Of a DNA stretch of 64,000 nt, positions 60,320 to 64,000 are shown in pieces. This DNA is from Acidobacteriota bacterium. Lineage in GTDB: Bacteria; Acidobacteriota; Thermoanaerobaculia; Multivoradales; JBCCEF01. The translations under genes were made by a program, and so were the position numbers. Each line of letters opens with the position of its first letter. Within the stretch, counting starts at the first letter, position 1. The DNA lies in contig JBCCHV010000006.1 in NCBI GenBank assembly GCA_039028635.1, positions 1 to 64,000 of the forward strand, in the 5' to 3' direction. A model generated the notes under the pieces. It was given only the letters and a program-made list of their open reading frames with translations, did not search any database and was not told the DNA's origin.

Positions 60320-61746
60320 TCCGAAAGCGACATCGCACGACAGCGGCTCTGTATCTGGCGACCGACCTGGTCGCGACGATGGCGGCCTTCTTCGCCGCCT
60401 GGGCGCTGCGCTTCGAAGCCCAGATCGTCCCGCTGACCAAGACTGCGCCGGCCTTCGGGCCCTACTTGATGCTGCTGCCGTTCATCGCAGTGGTCTGGCC
60501 GGTGGCCTTCTATTTCCACGGCCTCTACCAGGTACGGCGCGGCCGCAGCCGAGTAGACGAGATCTTGACCCTCGCCATGGCGGTGCTGGTCGGCACGGTG
60601 TTGCTCTCGGTGTTGATCACCTGGTACCGACCGACGGTCGGCCCCGAGAGCGTCGAGTACTTCACCTTCAGCCGCGCCTTCATCGCGCTGTTCGCCCTGG
60701 TCGACCTGGTGCTGGTCTCCGGCGCCCGCATGCTGCTGCGCTCTTCGCTGCGGCGCCTGCGCCTGCGCGGTCACAACCTGCAGCGCATCCTGGTGGTCGG
60801 TGCCGGCGCCCTCGGTCGCGAGATCACCACCAAGCTGCTCGCCCACCGCGAGCTCGGCTTCGAGGTCATCGGCTTCCTCGACGACGACCCTGGCAAGGCC
60901 GGACGCAAGATCGACGAAATCCCAGTGCTCGGCAATCTGCGTGAGATCGACGAGGTGCTCGCCGCCAACGCCGTCGACCAGGTCTTCGTGGCCCTCCCCC
61001 TGGAAGCCCACCGCAAGATGATGCGGGTGCTACAGCGCATCGGGCGGGAGTGTGTCGAGGTGCGGTTGGTTCCGGACATTTTGCAGTACGCCACCCTCAA
61101 CGCCACCCTCGAGGATGTCGACGGCACCCCGGTCATCAATCTGTCGCAGGTGCCGCTGCAGGGCTTCAGCAGCCTGGTCAAGCGCGCCATGGACATCGCC
61201 ATCGCCCTCGTCGGCATGGCCCTCCTGCTGCCCCTGCTGCCGCTCGTCGCCCTCGCCATCTGGATCGAAGATCACGGTCCGATCTTCTACCGCCAGGAGC
61301 GCATGGGCCTCGACGGCAAGTCATTCATGATTTTGAAGCTGCGCTCCATGCGAGTGAATGCCGAAGCCTCGAGCGGCCCGGTTTGGGCGGTGCGCGACGA
61401 TCCCCGGCGGACCCGCATCGGCGAGTTCATTCGCCGCTGGTCGATCGATGAGCTGCCTCAGCTTTGGAACGTCCTGACCGGCGACATGTCGCTGATCGGA
61501 CCGCGCCCGGAGCGGCCCGCCTTCGTGCACGAGTTCAAGCACAAGCTGCCGCAGTACATGGTGCGTCACCGGGTCAAGGCGGGCATCACCGGCTGGGCTC
61601 AGGTCCACGGCTGGCGCGGCAATACCTCGATCAAGAAGCGCCTCCAGTACGACCTCTACTACATCGAGAATTGGTCCCTGATGCTGGACCTCAAGATTCT
61701 CTGGATGACCCTGCGCCACGGCATTCGCCAGACCAACGCCTATTAG
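60316..61746 (+). CDS. Undecaprenyl-phosphate glycosyl-1-phosphate transferase (WcaJ/WbaP type)
   Basis: A 476-residue inner-membrane enzyme that starts polysaccharide synthesis by placing a hexose-1-phosphate on undecaprenyl phosphate. Four N-terminal helices, then a Rossmann-like domain (VVGAGALGREI) and a membrane-hairpin helix near KRAMDIAIALVGMALL. The catalytic part shows GPIFYRQERMGLDGK, KLRSM, DELPQLWNVLTGDMSLIGPR and YYIENWSLMLDLKI. A TTG start at 60316 overlaps the upstream stop (TTGA) and follows GGGAG. An ATG at 60277 would give a longer overlap and is less likely. It defines the cluster as an exo- or capsular polysaccharide or O-antigen locus; no flippase or polymerase gene is in the window. 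Confidence 0.95.
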   Translation: MIRKRHRTTAALYLATDLVATMAAFFAAWALRFEAQIVPLTKTAPAFGPYLMLLPFIAVVWPVAFYFHGLYQVRRGRSRVDEILTLAMAVLVGTVLLSVLITWYRPTVGPESVEYFTFSRAFIALFALVDLVLVSGARMLLRSSLRRLRLRGHNLQRILVVGAGALGREITTKLLAHRELGFEVIGFLDDDPGKAGRKIDEIPVLGNLREIDEVLAANAVDQVFVALPLEAHRKMMRVLQRIGRECVEVRLVPDILQYATLNATLEDVDGTPVINLSQVPLQGFSSLVKRAMDIAIALVGMALLLPLLPLVALAIWIEDHGPIFYRQERMGLDGKSFMILKLRSMRVNAEASSGPVWAVRDDPRRTRIGEFIRRWSIDELPQLWNVLTGDMSLIGPRPERPAFVHEFKHKLPQYMVRHRVKAGITGWAQVHGWRGNTSIKKRLQYDLYYIENWSLMLDLKILWMTLRHGIRQTNAY

Positions 61747-61749
61747 CGG

Positions 61750-64000
61750 CTACTCTTGGCCGTAGCCGTGGTTGAGCAGCAGCCCTTCGAAGCGCCGCAG
61801 GGCACTGGCGATGACCGGCCAGCGGTGGCGACGGGCGGCCTGCTCGAGGTCTGCCCCGATGGCGCTGATCTCCGGTATACCGAAGGACCCACCGCTACCC
61901 TTGAGGGCATGGCCGATGGCACGGATGGGTGCCAGATCGCGCGCCTTCACCGCCTGCTGAAGCTGTTCGTAGTCGTGCTGGCAGCGCGCCAGGAACTCCG
62001 GCAGCATGGCGCGGATCTCGGGATCGTCCTGCGGCAGCGACATCGGCGGCGGGCCGGTCAGCACTCGGTGTACCGCCGTCATCAGCGCCTCCTCCCCCAT
62101 CGGCTTGTTGAGGCAGAGGTTGCAGCCGACCTCGCCGGCGCGCGCATCCTCCGGATCGATCACCCCCAGGATGGCGAGATCGGCGGTCCGTGGATCGTTG
62201 CGCAGACGCCGCACCAGGGCAACGCCGCCGGGCTCCGCCATCTCCAGGTCGAGGAGGGCCAGAGCGACGCTACCGCCGCAGGCATGTCGCCAGGCTTCGT
62301 CGGGGTCGTCGTGGGGAACGATCCGGAAGCGTCCGGTGAGGTCGCCGAGATAGAGCGAATAGAGATCCCGCAAGGCCGAAGACTCGTCGACCACCAAAAT
62401 CGCGGGACGACGATCGATGACGCTTGCCACCCGGTCGATCAACCGGTGGCGGTCAAAGGGTTTGACCAGCACGTCGTTCATGCCAGCCTCCTTGCATTGC
62501 GCGGCGATCGCCTCGCCACCGTGGCCGGTGAGCGCCAGAATGGGCACCGGAGGCCTCCCGGCCCGCTGCTCCCGTTGCCGTAGAACGCGCGCCGCCTCGA
62601 GGCCGGCGAGGCCGGGAACCTCGAGATCCATCAGAACCAGGTCGAAGACCTCGGCGGTCGCCCGCCGCAGGGCGACATCGCCGCGGCGCTCCCATTCCAC
62701 CTCGAGACCGGCCGAGCTCAGGTGACGCCGCGCCAGCTCACCGACCGCCGGATGGTCCTCGACCAGCAGCACGCGTCCCTGGGCGAAGCGGCGGAGGGGC
62801 CGATCATCCGCTTCCTCGCGGGGCGGCACGAAGCGTTGGAAGCTGAGCTCGAAGTGAAATCGGCTCCCGCTCCCCGGCTGACTCTCGACCCAGATGCGCC
62901 CTCCCATCATCTCGACCAGGGTGCGGGCGATGCTGAGACCGAGGCCAGTTCCCTCCTGCTCGCCGGAGCCACCGCGCACGAAGCGATCGAAGATTCGGCG
63001 CAGATCTCGGCGCGCGATACCGACTCCGGTGTCGGCGACCGCGAAGTGCAGTCCGAGCTCGCCGGGAGCCTGCGCCGTCGTCGGTCTCAGGGCCACCGAC
63101 ACCCTGCCCCGGGAGGTGAACTTGATGCCGTTGTTGACCAGGTTGACCAGCACCTGACGCAGGTGTGCCGGCTCCCCGACGAGGGTCGCCTCGATGCCGG
63201 GAGCGATCTCGCAGGCCAGATCGAGATTCTTCTTGCGAGCCTCCGGGGTCAGGCTTTCGATCACCTCTCGAACCACCTTCGCCGGCTCGAAGGGCAATTC
63301 CTCGAACTCGAGCTCGCCGGCCTCGATGCGAGAGAACTGCAGCAGCTCCTTGATCAAACGCAGAACCGCCTGGGCGTTGACCGCGATCAGGGAAAGGAAC
63401 TCGCGCTGCTCGTCCGAGACCTCCGTACCGAGGGCCAGCTCGGTCATCCCCAGGATGACGTTGAGAGGCGAGCGGACCTCGTGGCTGACCGCCGCCAGAA
63501 ACTGGCCCTTGGCCTCGTTGGCGGTCTCCGCCAGGCGGCGAGCTTCGACCAGCTCACGGCGTGCCTGGCGCCGCTCGGTGACGTCGAGAGCATGGCCGAG
63601 GACGTAGGGCGGCCTGCCGGACTCTTCCCAGTGGGAGTTGGAGTAGGCCCATTCGCGCTCCTCGCCAAAGCGGGTCAGTACCCGCATGATGCCTTGCGCC
63701 ACCCCCTCGTCCCGCAGCATCTGGAGATAAGAGGCCATCTGGTCGCGCACCCGCGGCGCCAACAGCTCCGCCAGCGGCACGCCCCGCAGGTCCTCCGGCA
63801 GGTAGCCGAGGGCGGCCGCCGCCGCCGGGTTGACGGACAGCAGGCGCCCGTCGAGGTCGTGAGTGCAGATCAGCCCCTGACTGTGCTCGACGATATGGCG
63901 ATTGCGGCGCTCGCTTTCCTCGAGGCGCTGCTCGATGAGCTTGGTCTCGGTGATGTCGCGCGCCACCGCCGCGACGTGACTCACCCGCACCCCGTCCGCC
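61750..64000 (-). CDS. Hybrid sensor histidine kinase with two receivers and Hpt (5' end outside window)
   Basis: At least 749 residues; the frame stays open to the right edge. The first visible residues (VSHVAAVARDITETK) are the end of a PAS domain, so at least one PAS lies beyond the edge. A second PAS follows (HSQGLICTHDLDGRLLSV). The kinase core has H-box FLAAVSHEVRSPLNVILG, N-box LVNLVNNGIKF, VADTGVGIA and GTGLGLSIA. Then come receiver 1 (LLVEDHPAVGEL, LVLMDLEVPG, LVKPF), receiver 2 (ILVVDESSALR, LALLDLEM, NKPM) and an Hpt domain with GHALKGSGGSFG. A complete internal phosphorelay is implied. No signal or partner can be named. It ends three bases after the polysaccharide operon, tail to tail. 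Confidence 0.93.
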   Translation of the reverse strand, partial: ADGVRVSHVAAVARDITETKLIEQRLEESERRNRHIVEHSQGLICTHDLDGRLLSVNPAAAAALGYLPEDLRGVPLAELLAPRVRDQMASYLQMLRDEGVAQGIMRVLTRFGEEREWAYSNSHWEESGRPPYVLGHALDVTERRQARRELVEARRLAETANEAKGQFLAAVSHEVRSPLNVILGMTELALGTEVSDEQREFLSLIAVNAQAVLRLIKELLQFSRIEAGELEFEELPFEPAKVVREVIESLTPEARKKNLDLACEIAPGIEATLVGEPAHLRQVLVNLVNNGIKFTSRGRVSVALRPTTAQAPGELGLHFAVADTGVGIARRDLRRIFDRFVRGGSGEQEGTGLGLSIARTLVEMMGGRIWVESQPGSGSRFHFELSFQRFVPPREEADDRPLRRFAQGRVLLVEDHPAVGELARRHLSSAGLEVEWERRGDVALRRATAEVFDLVLMDLEVPGLAGLEAARVLRQREQRAGRPPVPILALTGHGGEAIAAQCKEAGMNDVLVKPFDRHRLIDRVASVIDRRPAILVVDESSALRDLYSLYLGDLTGRFRIVPHDDPDEAWRHACGGSVALALLDLEMAEPGGVALVRRLRNDPRTADLAILGVIDPEDARAGEVGCNLCLNKPMGEEALMTAVHRVLTGPPPMSLPQDDPEIRAMLPEFLARCQHDYEQLQQAVKARDLAPIRAIGHALKGSGGSFGIPEISAIGADLEQAARRHRWPVIASALRRFEGLLLNHGYGQE

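Overview
The window is high-GC, gene-dense bacterial DNA. Two TonB-dependent receptors ending in the aromatic residue typical of outer-membrane barrels, many Sec signal peptides and several probable lipoproteins point to a Gram-negative cell. Large secreted proteases, an IPTL-CTERM repeat protein, a DPP-IV type peptidase and unrelated exported proteins sharing a DGFE(S/T/A)G tail suggest a proteolytic, amino-acid-using heterotroph. My best guess is an Acidobacteriota lineage close to Thermoanaerobaculia. This is inferred from gene content; the window has no rRNA or other marker that settles it, and I saw no tRNA, rRNA or CRISPR array.

Layout. 1-5246: tail of a Cys-rich protein, then a TonB receptor / OmpR-type regulator / sensor kinase operon, with a DUF488 gene converging on it. 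5445-6557: a secreted protein with calcium-binding DxDxDG-type repeats. 6699-13379: a divergent histidine-utilisation locus, hutF-hutH on the minus strand and hutI-hutC-hutU on the plus strand, with a HutC-type operator between them. 13393-17619: a small membrane protein, an atypical SDR, a phosphodiesterase-TPR lipoprotein and a ThuA-fold secreted protein. 17630-25200: a 1969-residue IPTL-CTERM repeat protein and a secreted repeat protein. 25602-30090: an iron-uptake type cassette (TonB receptor, DUF3325-like, DUF3649-like, PepSY), ending in a strongly structured 410-bp repeat. 30528-33794: a secreted zinc protease, a DUF4097 protein with DTGSGN repeats and a RibD_C reductase. 34050-39702: an SLC12-type transporter, an S9 peptidase and an MDR oxidoreductase. 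39781-45438: an atypical S8 protease divergent from a winged-helix/AAA/TPR regulator. 45435-50738: the lipid-synthesis operon DUF177-rpmF-plsX-fabD-fabG-acpP-fabF, without fabH. 50792-61746: a polysaccharide locus with six GT4 glycosyltransferases, a multi-span membrane protein, a small coiled-coil protein and a WcaJ-type initiating transferase. 61750 to the right edge: a hybrid sensor kinase whose 5' end is outside the window.

How the genes fit together. Secreted proteases and the cell-envelope S9 peptidase would release peptides and amino acids. The hut genes turn histidine into N-formylglutamate through HutH, HutU, HutI and HutF. The last enzyme, HutG, is not in the window. The TonB cassette probably brings in and reduces ferric chelates. 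Short overlaps of the ATGA, TTGA or GTGA kind recur in the hut, fab and polysaccharide loci and imply tight translational coupling.

The least explained features are the shared C-terminal tail of four unrelated secreted proteins, the structured repeat next to the PepSY gene, and the protease/regulator pair with 11-bp tandem sites between them.
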